From Diadema setosum (Eukaryota > Echinodermata > Echinoidea > Diadematoida > Diadematidae): 64,000 nucleotides of DNA. Of the stretch, positions 48,111 to 60,401 are shown in pieces. The notes below the pieces were generated by a model. It ran no database searches, had not been told where the DNA came from, and saw only the letters and a program-made list of their open reading frames with translations. Location of the stretch: contig CM067065.1 in assembly GCA_033980235.1 (NCBI GenBank), positions 21,332,837-21,396,836 on the forward strand. The letters are read 5' to 3'. Position 1 is the first letter of the stretch. Each line of letters begins with the position of its first letter. The position numbers were made by a program, and so were the translations under genes.

Positions 48111-48529
48111 CATCAGCATGATCATTATACCATCTATAATCACAACAACAAATAAGGCAGTCCATATAAATGCATATGCTTGACAAAATTACAAAGGAAA
48201 TAAGAAGTATAGAAATGTATGACTGCCTAAAAAGCTCTAAAAAGCTACTGTAAGCAAAGTCGCTCCGCCAACGATTTCTCTCCCGAAAGCATCTCAGACA
48301 GGTGGTATAACAAAAAATGTTTAAAACAACTACACGACATATGAAGGGAAATGGATTTTACAAATGTTTTGCCTCCAGCTTTGGAATTGTTTTCTCTCAC
48401 TCACTTGGTCTCTAGTGACCTCTCTCTGTCTTACTCCACTCGCGTATTTATGACGCAGTTTGTTCATCTTGACATCCTGCTATTTACATCACATGCCCAG
48501 TTCTTTCAACTTTAAGGCCAAATCACATA

Positions 48530-48604
<75 letters not shown>

Positions 48605-50690
48605 TGTGTGTGCGTGTGTATGTATGTATAGGCCCTATATATATCTTTTTTTCACTGCAACAATATCAAACACATTACATTAGGTATTCATCGTAATCAG
48701 ATTTCCTCCTCACTGAGCATTTTGTCTCTCGTATAGGACATAAAATATGAGGTCCCGTGTGTCAGAGAGTCAGAACTCGAGCACGTAAAAGATCCCCCTT
48801 CATTTATTCATCGCAAAGAGCAGAGTGTTTAAGTCGATGAAGTGGTCCTGCCTTACAACCAACTGAACCCAATGGAAGACACGCTACTGCAGCTGATCTT
48901 CTCAGATGGAAATGAAGCAAGCAAACAAAGAAACAAACAAAAACAGACCAAGGCGCATTATAGCACAGCAAAGGAGATACGAGAATTTTAAAGTCATTCA
49001 CGAATTGATAGATTAATCGCTTGTCCTGGAGTATGTAGACATCTCATTATTTTGTTTTTCGTTCTTTGAAAAGGGTTTACATAATATAATATACACACAA
49101 AACAACAAAATGTTACAATGTGTCTTCAGTCAGCATTAATGTACTACGGCGCACAAAGGTATAATGCCTGATTCAACTACAAAAGAACATAAAATATAGC
49201 GGACAACGATTTCTACAAAATAAAAAGAAAGGGGAGAAAAGTCAGGATTTCAATCTTTTTTTTTGTTACTTACATGCTTAGATTTAATTACCTAATGATA
49301 GTACAAAAATATAGATATATTCTAAATCAATTCCACAAAAAGTACAGTATAAAAGAATAATTATATTTAGGTCAAAATTGTCATAAAAAATAACAACACC
49401 ATGTGATGAAACTTTGTACATGTAGTTCGCTTCCATGGAATAGTGAGCTGAATAAGGTCGGATATAATCAAATAGCCTCGGTGAAGGGTGACACACGATT
49501 ACTCATCTATATAAAATGTTTTGATGACAAATGCCGCACACCGTCGGCGATCTACAGAAAATTTGGTAAGTTTCAAAAGAAAATTATCCAAGGAGGAATT
49601 AGTCATGGCTAATGGAATTCATGCCACATTGTATTTCTTTTTGTTAATATTTTTTTCAGAGCAAATGAAAAAAAAAGATGAGTAAATTTAGATACGAGTA
49701 CAATATTTCCCGATGACCGAGAATAATAATAATTCGAAACCAAAACCTGGTATCAAAGTAGATCACGCATTTCCGATAGGCCTATAGACTTTGAAACATA
49801 GTCTGTAATCAACCTATCATCTAATCGTGACTTCTATAGCGAAAATCCACAGTTCATGTCCAAACCTGCGGTATTGCCAGCCATCCTGGATTTTTATATG
49901 TACTTAGGTTTTCTTTAGAAATCAATCTACATCAACGCTTCGGTCTTGCTTGGAAAGGGAAGGGACTCCATAAATTGATTTTGCAAATACTGAAAACAGG
50001 AACAGACAAAAAACAACCACCACAACAACACATAAATGGAAATTTGCTTGAATACAAGGTCATGTACTACCCATGTAGCGCATGGTTCCATTCACCGTTT
50101 CTTGGAATATTGCTTTGACTTGAAACGCCGCAGGGATTATTCAAAGGTAGCCTTATTTTTTCGATTTTCAATTTCGATTTGTTTTCATATTTCTCGATGA
50201 AAAAAAAAATACATCAAATATAACAAAATTGAATGAAGCACATGATATCAAGCTGGAGACATACATGAAATATTGCAAATATATAAAACATATAGTGGTC
50301 GATCTATGAAGTTTGGAATCTGTGAATGAATGCTACAGAAATATGAAGGAACCTACTTAAAAGCGAGCTTGTTGAGCGTACGTCCCAGTTAAAATCGAGT
50401 TAAAGATTAAGATGGGGAGCACGGGTACAACAATGACCGAAACATAGAGAAAAAAAGTACAATTATACAGTTATATAGCAAATTCTTCTCTAATGCAGAT
50501 TTGGGGTCGAATAAGCCACATGCTGTAGGCGGATGAACCATTGCCGTTCTGGCAATAATAACAATACGACTCAATATAATATTATGATGACGATGATACG
50601 GTAAAAAAATATTAGAAATTTATACATTGCGTGTATTAAGGAGGGAACACATGCACCATGCAAATCCCCCCTCAAAAAAAAAAAAAAAAA
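48111..50690. other. Anonymous sequence, with (TA)n and old duplicate
   Basis: (TA)n-rich tract at 48533-48600. The phrase GAGCACGTAAAAGATCCCCC at about 48779 resembles repeat-derived text. 49840-50165 is the second copy of the segmental duplicate at 40740-41150. No gene is seen. Confidence 0.45.
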
Positions 50691-50917
50691 AGACATTCAA
50701 CATCCAGTTACAGTGCAGAGGGAATTAAAAGACCAGCTGTTACCTCGCCCCAACTGTCTTAAAGAAGGAAGAATATACAATAGGTCATAAACACAGTGAC
50801 AGAATTTGAGGGCACAAACAGCTGGTTTAACATGACAAAAACCTTGGAGTACAGTACAGCGGGATAGTCCTGTACAGCACAAAACAGATTTCAATGAGCT
50901 GAATTAACGTAATTATT

Positions 50918-52470
50918 CAATAAATACTGTTTTAATTTGCAAAGGATGATAGTGATAAACAACCTGTGAGTTCAGAGGAGAGATCGTTCCAGTATTTCGG
51001 TCCCGCATACATAATTGTTTCCATCGCGAAAATTTTTCGAGTATGTGGAAGGTGATAGGCGTTCCGTTGGCGGGTGAGATAATTGTGAACTGAGTAGCTT
51101 CTTTTGAACTTGTGAAGAAAAATATCAGGAAAATCATTCGTGGAGTATTTCTACATGAAAATACCTAGGTTGTAATCAAACAAGTCAGTCGATTTTAAAA
51201 TTTTATTCTTGTGAAAAAATTCATTTGTATATGAGATAGATATCCTGCGTTATTGATAATTCTGATGGCGCGTTTTTGGAGAAGGAAAAGCGAATCAAGC
51301 AAAAATCTAGACGAATTACCCCATGCAAGAATTCCATAGTTGAGGTAAGGGGGAATCGTTGTTGAGTGTATAATTTGTAATATATATGTATGGGAAAAAT
51401 ATTCAGTTTATTTAAAATTCCTATGTTTCTGGACAAAATTTAATTTAAAAAGTTAATATGGGTTTTCCAGGGTAGATCACTATCAATGTAAAGTCAAGAA
51501 ACTTAATACTATCTACCTGGTTTAAATTGATACCATTGATCTTAACATAATTAGGAACGGAGTGCAGAGAATTGCTGAACAGCATATAATGCGTCTTATC
51601 AATATTTAGTGACAACTTATTTGCGTGGATCCAGGACTGAACAAGTTTCAGTTCATTGTTTAACATATGTATAAGCGTGTTAGAGTTACGATGTGAAAGA
51701 AATGAATTTGTGTCATCAGTAAGGCACATGAAAGAAAGAATCTGAGACGAATTTTGGAGGTCGTTTCTGTACAAAATAAATAATAATGGGCCAAGTAGGG
51801 AACCCTGGGGGACACCACAAGAAGTTGTTTTCAAGAGAGACTCATGACCGTTTAAATAAACATATTGCTTTCTATTAGTAAGGTAGTCTTTAAACCAATC
51901 TAGAGCTGTCCCACGAATGCCGTAATGGCTTAACTTATAAAGCAAAATATCATGGTCTATCGTATCGAACGCTTTCGAGAAGTCGAGAAAAACACCGATG
52001 GTATGGAAAGCGTCGTCTAAAACATGTGCTACTTTATCAATGAAAGCTAACGAAGCGTGGGTTGTGCTATGCTGTTTTCTGAATCCAAACTGAAAATTTG
52101 AAAGAATATTGCAATTGATAAGGAATGTAAGAGTTTGTTTGTGAACAAGCTTCTCCAAATTATTTGAATTTGAAGTTGAAAGAGATATTGGACGGTACTA
52201 TTTCTAACCGATTCTTTGGCACCCTTTTTAAATATGATATTGGAACGACTCTAGCAATTTTTATCTTTTCAGGGACTTTTCCAGTTGACAAACATTGATT
52301 GAAGATATAAGTAAGGGGAGTAATTATTTCAGTTATTATATTTTTAAAAGAAAAACTGAAATTCCTTCATCACCTGTACTTTTCTTGTTATTTAGTTTGC
52401 GAACAATTTCTTTGATTTCTTTCTCGATAATAGGAAAAAAAAACCCAAAACAAAGTCTGTGCATTCCTAT
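50918..52470 (-). pseudogene. LINE reverse transcriptase domain
   Basis: The N-terminal RT helix (EIKEIVRKLNNKKSTGDEGI) is at about 52400, in another frame from the core. The core (52158-51445) has FGFRKQHSTTHA, FLDFSKAFDTIDHDIL, GVPQGSLLGPLLF and LTDDTN in place of the usual FADDTN. It ends LNIDKTHYMLFS. Two more frames continue the C-terminal region, including YHLPHTRK-like and YWNDLSSEL motifs. At least three frame breaks make it inactive. Confidence 0.85.
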
Positions 52471-52547
52471 CCCGTAGAAACGAAAGAAAAGGTGTCCGGA
52501 ACCGAGGTATTTTCTTGGCAAGATCTGGCCCAAGGTCAACGAAGAAG

Positions 52548-53755
52548 TCATTGAATACATCTGCCAGCTCCCCTGGATTGTCTATCACGCGACCCTCTTT
52601 CAGAATACGATTTGGGGAATTCGCCTGGATTTTCGAAAGCTGTGTTGATCACCGTCCACGTACTCTTTATGTCAGATTTGCATCTATCGAACTGTCGGTA
52701 AAAATACTGTTGCTTAGCTAAGCGTAACGTAGATGTCGGCGTATTTCGATAACGAACATAACGAGATTTAGTTGAAACATTTGGGGATTTACGGCATCTA
52801 TAAAATAATCTGGTTTTCTTATTAATAGACCTAAGAAGAGATTTCGTGATCCAAGACTGTCTTGGTATCTTTTCATAATTAGATTTAGATCGTTTACACA
52901 AGGGTATATAATTATCACAAGTTTCTATCAAAACTTTCATAAAAGCCTCAAGGGATGAGTTTACATTTCCTGCGTTGTAGACAGGAGACCTGTCAACGGA
53001 CCCAAATCCTTCCCTGAGCCTATCTAGATTGCGTTCAGACGTGTCACGAGTACCATGGTTAGATGTTGGAGTTTTTCTTGTTGTAAACTGAGGTACAAGA
53101 GTATAAATCGGGGAGTGATCAGAAATGTCAGAAACTACGATACCAGATGTGACGTCAAGAGACAAATTATTAACAAATATATCATCGATGAGAGTCGAAG
53201 TGACATCGGAAATTCGAAGAGGTTTTCTTATAAAAGGGATAAAGGATTTGGACAACATAAGGTTTAGAAAATCTTGACAGACTGCAGTATTATTATAATT
53301 AGATAGATTAATATTAAAGTCTCCCATGTTATGCATGTCTTGTAATCAAACTATTTATCAGAGAGGAGATCATGAAGCAACCCAATAATCTCAGTAAGGT
53401 TAGAATGCGGGGGTCGATAAATTTCCCCCAGGATAATGTTACCTTTGTTTGGAGTTATAACATCTATAGAAATACACTCTATACATTCTGAGGTGATGCT
53501 GTATTCGTGTAGCAATTGACAATTCTGAGTTTGTGAAACATAAAAACCTACTCCACTTCCTCTTTTACCAGTCCTGTTAGTGGTAAGTAATTCAAAACGA
53601 TTGATGGAGTACTGAGAAACAGGTGACGTTTCCTTTAGCCAAGTTTCACTGAGGCCAATAATCATATGACTAAATTGTAACTGATCAACAAATAAAAGAA
53701 ATTGGTCAAAATTTTTATTCAAACTTCTAATATTGATATGCGAAACAAAAAGTTC
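52548..53755 (-). pseudogene. LINE endonuclease domain
   Basis: Two frames give an AP-type endonuclease. The first (to 53351) has HINIRSLN, LSETWL, GSGVGFYV and EIYRPPHS. The second (53336-52548) has MGDFNINL, DDIFVNN and SDHSPIYT, the catalytic D-N and SDH motifs. A frameshift separates them near 53345. Downstream residues form the linker to RT, with CKRSKSNYEKIPRQSWITKS typical of these elements. Confidence 0.85.
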
Positions 53756-53760
53756 TTATG

Positions 53761-55489
53761 ATGTAGGCCTAAGTAGTATCGATGACATGTTGAGAAAGAA
53801 GAAGATAATGTTCATTGCATCTATCATTCAAGTAAGTCTTCTGAAATATCATTTTGACTTACAACAAAATACGATTTTGTAAAAAGTAAACCAGGGCTGC
53901 TCTCTTTGAGAGTTGGCTGAAATACGGCACTCTGTCTTTTGTAACACAAGATGACTGTTTATTTTCTGATATTGTGATATACATTGTCACGTGGGTAAGA
54001 GTCTCTGTGATTGTATATGCGAGCTTTTTACATTGTCGGCAAATATCACTGCTTGCTCATGTAATTCTGCAATGAAAAATCAGTAACATCGTCGATCAGA
54101 TCCATGCGGCACAGATGTGGCCGCTAGACTGGTCCATCAGGCATCTCTCGATGGTAAAAAAAAACCACACAAACAAACATCGAATGTTCTCAAATTATCC
54201 TGGTTATCATTTCACTTCTTTGAGGCTCGCTGTAGAGTCTTTTAATACCTGGTTCCTTTGCATTTAGTACATTTCTAGACTCGGCGAAATCCTCATCCCC
54301 CCATTAACCCGTACCACTTCCTGTTCTTTTTTTTTTTCTCTTTCTGTTTCTCGATATGTCTCTCGGCCAATCCCATTTTGCCCTTGCAGTTTCCTCAGAA
54401 TCCTCTTCTTTCCGCCCATCTCTCCGTTTTTTAAACTCTTTATGTGCCACGTTCGCACGTCCAACTCAATCCACGGCGTGCCAACTTCGCATATTCTGCT
54501 CAAACGCACCAATCCGCCCATTACGGTGGATAAATCGCCAAATGCCGCGTAATGAAAGCGTTTCTCTCGCTCCCGTTCCTCTTACATAAATTGCATTTCA
54601 TGCAGTGATTGACTGTCAAGAGGTATTCTCTACTGGATTTGAGAGTAATTTCTAAGTTTTTGTCACTGTTTTGCGTGCAACAGTCACGCCTTTGCAGAAA
54701 TGTAGCCAGTGGCCATGTGAAAGAAAAATAATCATAGATTTGTCATACAATAATACATCAAAGCAAAGCTTGGCATTTTCTCTACAACTTTACTCACTAT
54801 TTGCCCAGCTCAACAGAAATTTATAGAGGTTACATGAACTTGGAGAACAGATTGTTTTCTCAAAGCGTGAAACCGTAAGTGTCTCAGAATAACGTGGCAC
54901 AAAGGAGGTTTCCATATGAGGAGTTAGGGATCTTCTCTTTCTTGTTGGTCCTGGTTTATCAATCTCGTAACAACTCTGTGACCCTTAAACCAGGGTGTTA
55001 CAGTTCTCGAGAAATCCCCTCGTCGGGCATAGTTCCATCCCTGATTCTTTGCAGTTTCGTTCAGGGCTGGTAAACTTGCATATATACCGAAGAACCTGGT
55101 CTATTGGTTGGCTCCTCTCATCTTCAGCTTGCGCCCAAGGCTGCGCCTAAGACTGCGCCCAAGGCTGCGTCTCTGTGTCAGAGGGTAAAGAGGCATTCAC
55201 AAGACAAATATCTAATTATAACGTTATTTACTTTGTTCTTTTCGACAAATCACGCTCTACATGTATGTGTGTTTGTTAGTTGTATTTTTTTTTATACATG
55301 TGGGCCTATGTCAACATGGCATAATGGTCCATCACGTTTAACTATTATGTCCTACACGATTCCAGCCGTGCTCAAAATTTCATATTCTATGAAATAAAAT
55401 ATGAAAAAGATTGGAGGCCATCAACGGTACTAAAGGGAGCAGACTTAGAATCACCACACCCAGTAATACACAAAATACAGCCCGAGAAT
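53761..55489. other. Second segmental duplicate end and anonymous sequence
   Basis: 54095-54270 matches 43310-43560. A short repeat of GCGCCCAAGGCTGCG (about 55131-55165) gives a Lys-Ala-Pro run in one frame, not convincing as a gene. Confidence 0.4.
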
Positions 55490-56059
55490 GGCGGTATCTT
55501 TGGATAATTCAGTTTTGTTACTAGTATAGAAAACAGAAAATTGACTAAAATTACTCTCTCTATCTTCGATTCAAAATTGAAAATAGAAAATACATAATAC
55601 AAAATACAAAAATTGGACAACCATCCAATTTTGTATTTTCTATTCTCTACCCTTAATTGGTAGTAGAATAATATATGTCCAGAAAGCAATTTTTCCATCT
55701 TTGTGTCTTAATAGAAAGAGCAAATTGCAATATTAGAGCCAGTATTTTATTCTCAATTTTGCTTGTCAAAAGCAAAATAGAAAATTGAAGAGCACCCTCA
55801 TGTTAAACTATCTATTTTCTATTCGAAATAAAAAAAAAATCATTCAAAAGAGTGCACGCGGGGGAATTTTAAATGTTTATGATAGTTGGAAACACACACA
55901 CACACACACACACACACATTGGTGCACGTGCTTATCTTCTCTTTGATCCAACCATTATCCATACATCCACCCAATCCAAGCATGCATGCACACGTACATT
56001 GTACATTTGGTTTTAAGCTCTCATAGTTTCAAAGTCGATCTCATCACTGATCATAAAAC

Positions 56060-57300
56060 ACAGTATTTTGGCGAGCGAGCGCAGCGAGCGAGCCGAAAAT
56101 TTTTGTATTTCAGCTTACAAAACATGGAATTCTTGTCATTTCTTGCTTACCAAATCTTACAATTCTAATCAAGATATAGTGATGGCCTTATAGATAACGA
56201 TTTATACCAAAAAAAAAAAAAAAACTGAGGACTTTAACAAAATACTCTAAATTAGTGCGCGCGAGTGAGCTGAAATTTTTATATGTCCTCGTCATATTGT
56301 TCTTATCTTTTTTATATAAATTTTGGCGAGCGAGCGCAGCGAGCGAGCCGAAAATTTTTGTATTTCAGCTTACAAAACATGGAATTCTTGTCATTTTTTG
56401 CTTATTAAATGTCACAATTATAGTGACGACCTTATAGATAACGATTTATACCAACAAACTGAGGACTTGAAAAAATACTCTAAATTAGTACGAGCGAGTG
56501 AGCCGAAATTTGTGTATTTCTGCGTCATCATTACGTTTTTTTTTCTTATCTTTTTTGATTTTTTTTGCGCCCCCCTCCCCCGTATGTTCGAAACCGTTGG
56601 CGTCCTCTTTTGATCCAATCGGCAATCGCTTCAGAACGAATTAAATTGCAGTCGCTGCTCCGTGTAACATTTTTCCTGCTAAATATAAAATGACATGAGT
56701 GAACACAATAGACATTATCATTTTGTCCGCGTCATCGTCACGTTTTGTTCTTATCTTCTTCTCTCTTTTTTTTTAATACAAATTTTGGCGAGCGAGCGCA
56801 GCGAGCGAGCCGAAAATTTTTGTATTTCATCTTACAAATCATGAAACTCTTGTCATTTTTTTGCTTATTAAATCTTACAATTCTAATCAAGATATAGTGA
56901 CGGCCTTATAGATAACGATTTATACCAACAAAATGAGGACTTGAAAAAAAATCCTCTAATACGAGCGAGTGAGCCGAAATTTGTATATTTCCGCGTCATC
57001 ATTACGTTTTCTTGTTATCTTGTTTGATTCGGGGTTTTTTGCGCCCCCCCCCCGTATGTTCCAAACCGTTGGCGCCTTCTTTTGATCCAATTGGCGATCG
57101 CTTCAGAACGAAATTGCAGCCGCGGCTCCGTGAAACATTTTGCCTGCTAAATATTAAATGACATGTGTGAACACAATAGACACTGTCATTTTGTCATCAT
57201 CACGTTTTGTTCTTACCTTCTTTTTTATATAAATTTTGGCGAGCGAGCGCAGCGAGCGAGCCGAAAATTTTTTGTATTTCAGCTCACAGAACATGGAATT
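56060..57300. repeat. Four-copy array with GCGAGCGAGCGCAGCGAGCG core
   Basis: The unit TTTTGGCGAGCGAGCGCAGC followed by GAGCGAGCCGAAAATTTTTG and TATTTCAGCTTACAAAACATG starts near 56068, 56322, 56783 and 57236. Each is followed by an AT segment including GATAACGATTTATACCAA. Three units continue into a CGAGCGAGTGAGC(C/T)GAAAT variant (56259, 56490, 56964). Confidence 0.85.
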
Positions 57301-57394
57301 TTTGTGCGAACACAATAAACATTGTCCTTTTGTCCGCGTCATCATCATGTTTTGTTTTTATCTTGTTTGATTTGGTTTTCTGACCCCCCCTACC

Positions 57395-57620
57395 ATTCCC
57401 CCTCCCCCCCTTCCGGGCGAGGTTTTTTTTTTTTCTTCTTCTTCTCCTTTTCTTTTTTTTTTTCTTCTTCGTTTTTTTTTCTTCTTCTTCGTTTTTTTTT
57501 TCTTCTTCTTCGTTTTTTTTTTCTCGTTTTTTTTTCGCCCCCAAGGAGTGGCGCCCGGGGCACGTGTGGCGCCCGGGGCACGTGCCCCCCTTGCCCCCCC
57601 CCCCCCCCCCCCCCTAGATA
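57395..57620. repeat. TTC/T and C-run low-complexity tract
   Basis: TTCTTCTTCG-type repeats (57430-57540) are followed by two GGCGCCCGGGGCACGTG units and a C-run of about 20 (57595-57614) ending CTAGATACGCCACTGCC. Open frames here encode Lys/Glu or Phe/Ser repeats and are artefacts. Confidence 0.9.
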
Positions 57621-57949
57621 CGCCACTGCCTGCACATGAACGAAGTGCACTTGTTCAGTGCACAAAATAGCTTCAGTTGGTCAATGTTACCGAGTTTGTA
57701 ACGAAAATACAAATAAAAGTTTGGGGGATTCCACTGAATATAATTAATGTACTTTCTCTCTTCAGTGATGCTTAGAATCCAACTTCTTGGAAGATCTAGC
57801 TCTGCATAATTATACTCTACGCTGAATTTCAATGGTGCTTACGTACGTGTACTGTACACTGGTACTATAGTGGCGCAGACTAAAATTCCCGCACGTGTAC
57901 ACTTTTGAATGCATTTTTTAATTTTTTATTCCACATATAAAATAGAAAG

Positions 57950-58925
57950 TAGAGGGCTTTCTTCAATTTTCTACTTTGTATTCCGAATAGAGCATAAAAG
58001 GCAGGGGACTCTTCAATTTTCTATTTTGTATTTTGAATAGAAAATAGAAAATCGAAGATCAGGGCACTCTTCAGTTTTCTATTTTGTATTCCTAATAGAA
58101 CATAGAAAGTAGAAGATGTAGGTTCTCTTCAATTTTCTATTTTGTATTCCGAATAGAACATAGAAAGTAGAAGATGTAGGCTCTCTTCAATTTTCTATTT
58201 TGTATTTCGAATAGAACCTAGAAGGCAAAAGATAAGGGCGCTCTTTAACTTTCTATTTTGTATTTCAAATAGAACAAAGAAGGCAGAAGATGAGGGCGCT
58301 CTTCAGTTTCCTATTTTGTAGTCCGAATAGAAAATAGAAAAAAACAAAGGAGATGAGGGCACTCTCCAACTTTCCATTTTGTATTCCAAATAGAACATAG
58401 AAGGCAGAAGATGAGGGCGCTCTTCAGTTTCCTATTTTGTAGTAAGAATAGAAAATAGAAAAAAAAAGGAGATGAGGGCACTCTCCAACTTTCCATTTTG
58501 TATTCCAAATAGAACATAGAAGGCAGAAGATGAGGGTACTCTTCAATTTTCTATTTTTTTTTTTTCGAATAGAACATAGAAAGTACAAGATGAGGGCGCT
58601 CTTCATTTTTTTTTTTTTGTATTCCGAAGAGAACATTGAAAGTTGAAGTTGAGAGCTCTCTCCAATTTCCTATTTAGCATTCCGAATAGAAAATAGAAAA
58701 TAGGAAATCAGGGCACTCTCCAACTTTCTAATTTGTATTCCAAATAGAACATAGAAGGCAGAAGATGAGGGCGCTCTTCAATTTTCTATTTTGTATTGCG
58801 AATAGAACATAGATATTAGAAGATGAGGGCGCTCTTCAATTTTCTATTTTGTGTTCTGAATAGAAAATAGAAAGTAGAAGATGAGGGCGCTCTTCAATTT
58901 TCTGTTTTGCTTTCGACATGCGGAA
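57950..58925. repeat. 58-60 bp minisatellite, about 16 copies
   Basis: The consensus is GGGCGCTCTTCAATTTTCTA, then TTTTGTATTCCGAATAGAAC, then ATAGAAAGTAGAAGATGA. The phrase CTCTTCAATTTTCTATTTTG recurs about every 58-60 bases. It is non-coding and would form the right arm of the putative foldback. Confidence 0.9.
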
Positions 58926-59215
58926 TTAAAGATAGAAAATTATCTTCAATTTTGTTTTTTGTACTTTTTTTTTGAATATCGCAAAGATGGAAACTTGCAA
59001 TATAGACATGCTCCAGTACTAATAAAGGGTAAAACATAGAAAATACAAAATTGGAGGGTTGGTGTTCACTTTATAATTATATTTTGTACTTTATCTTAAG
59101 AATCGAGGATTTTTCTGCTTTTTCTTCAAGTAAAACATTGAAATAGGCAATCATACCGCGATTCAAATTTTCTGTTTCTATTCAAGTAGAAAACTGAATT
59201 CTCCGAAGATATGGT

Positions 59216-60270
59216 GATACAGTCCCGTTCAATTCAATTCAATTCAATTCATTCACTTCATTCAATTCACTTTTGAGCCTATTGCAATAAAGAAAAAAAA
59301 ACTATGAAAAAAGTCAAGATAATCGCAATGTGCCAGTTGCCATTCTTGTGGAACCTTTATTATTCGTATGATTGCTTTTGTTACTTCTGTTTTTATTTGA
59401 GATGACGATCATGATAAGGTTTGGAAGTTACGAGTTGCTTTAATATAATGGATCCGAATGAGAGCTAAATTATGATGTTTTCATCAAAGGGTAAAAATTG
59501 CGTGAGGGTACTAGAAATCATTTCCCCCCAAAACGTTTTTATTACACCCTATTTCTTACCCTACTCATTTGTCGCATGACAAAAACAGTGCGGATATCAG
59601 AAGAAGAGAAAATGCCTGAGAGGTTGCAGTAAAGAGATGTTCCAATATTGTGCATACAGCGTTTAATGGAGGACATCATTCTTTTTATGTTACTCCCAAC
59701 TGGCTATTACAATCGCATCGTGTATATAATCATGATTAGCAACTGAACTGGAACTGTTTTGCAGATATTAGCGAAACTATACAATGTCAAAACTTCTTTA
59801 ATTTTCATCAGATTTTGATCAAATTTCATTGATATGCTTGCAAGACCTTACTATTTCTTACCAAAAATACTTATACCTAGCCTGGAATTGCCCTTTCAGA
59901 AGAAAGTGTGTACCTGTTTCTTGTCTCGTGTAAATTGGTCCCTGGGCCGTACGTCTAACTGCTTTTCATTGATAGTAATGTGCTGAATCTGTAGCAGGTA
60001 AAAGTAACACACGCGAAACATATCTGAACAGCATGTGTATCAACTACATGTCAAATGCACATATTTATTTTTTTTTTATCCTCGAAAATGGATAATTGCA
60101 TACCAACATTCCACTCTATTATCTTCGTAAGGAATAGTACAGCTTCTTGGATAACATAATTGTCTCTTCGTTTTCACACATAGGCATGCTACACTTGGGC
60201 CGATTTTGTGAACTTGGAAAGGGGACCGACAATAGAAATCCCGGAAAATGACAAATTCAAATTCAAACTT
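59216..60270. other. Anonymous sequence with (AATTC)n
   Basis: The (AATTC)n tract at 59227-59250 directly flanks the putative foldback end. A MITE-like terminus reading TAGCCTGGAATTGCCCTTTC lies at about 59879. No gene is seen. Confidence 0.4.
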
Positions 60271-60401
60271 TGTTTTCACTTTTTTTTCCAACAGAATGTA
60301 CAATAAACAATACGATAAATTTGATATACAAGTCGTTGAGAAATGCGGAGAGGGATAACAACATGTTTATGTCTACATGATCAGTACAAAAAAGAAACAT
60401 A

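Larger units (their letters stand above)
50690..53760 (-). mobile_element. Decayed CR1/L2/jockey-like LINE, 5' truncated
   Basis: In minus-strand order: AP endonuclease (53755 to about 53050), reverse transcriptase (about 52420-51440), C-terminal region (51436-50918) and a 3' tail to an A-run at 50675-50694. Several frameshifts break the frame. It begins within the endonuclease start (HINIRSLNKN at about 53740), so the upstream part is missing. It is inserted in the second copy of the old segmental duplicate. Confidence 0.85.
55490..59215. mobile_element. Possible large foldback element with minisatellite arms
   Basis: The left part (55490-55850) is an inverted, diverged copy of the right part (58900-59215). 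Matches include AATTCAGTTTT.TACTAGTATAGAAAACAGAAAA against its inverse near 59165-59205, and TCCAATTTTGTATTTTCTAT against ATAGAAAATACAAAATTGGA. The right arm also carries about 1 kb of 58-60 bp repeats. The middle contains four GAGCGAGCGCAGCGAGCGAG units and long C, T and TTC tracts. The arms are unequal and no transposase is present. Confidence 0.5.

Noticed and set aside
57284..57665. Lys/Glu-rich and Phe/Ser-rich frames
   Set aside because: They are translations of TTC and T tracts, not proteins.
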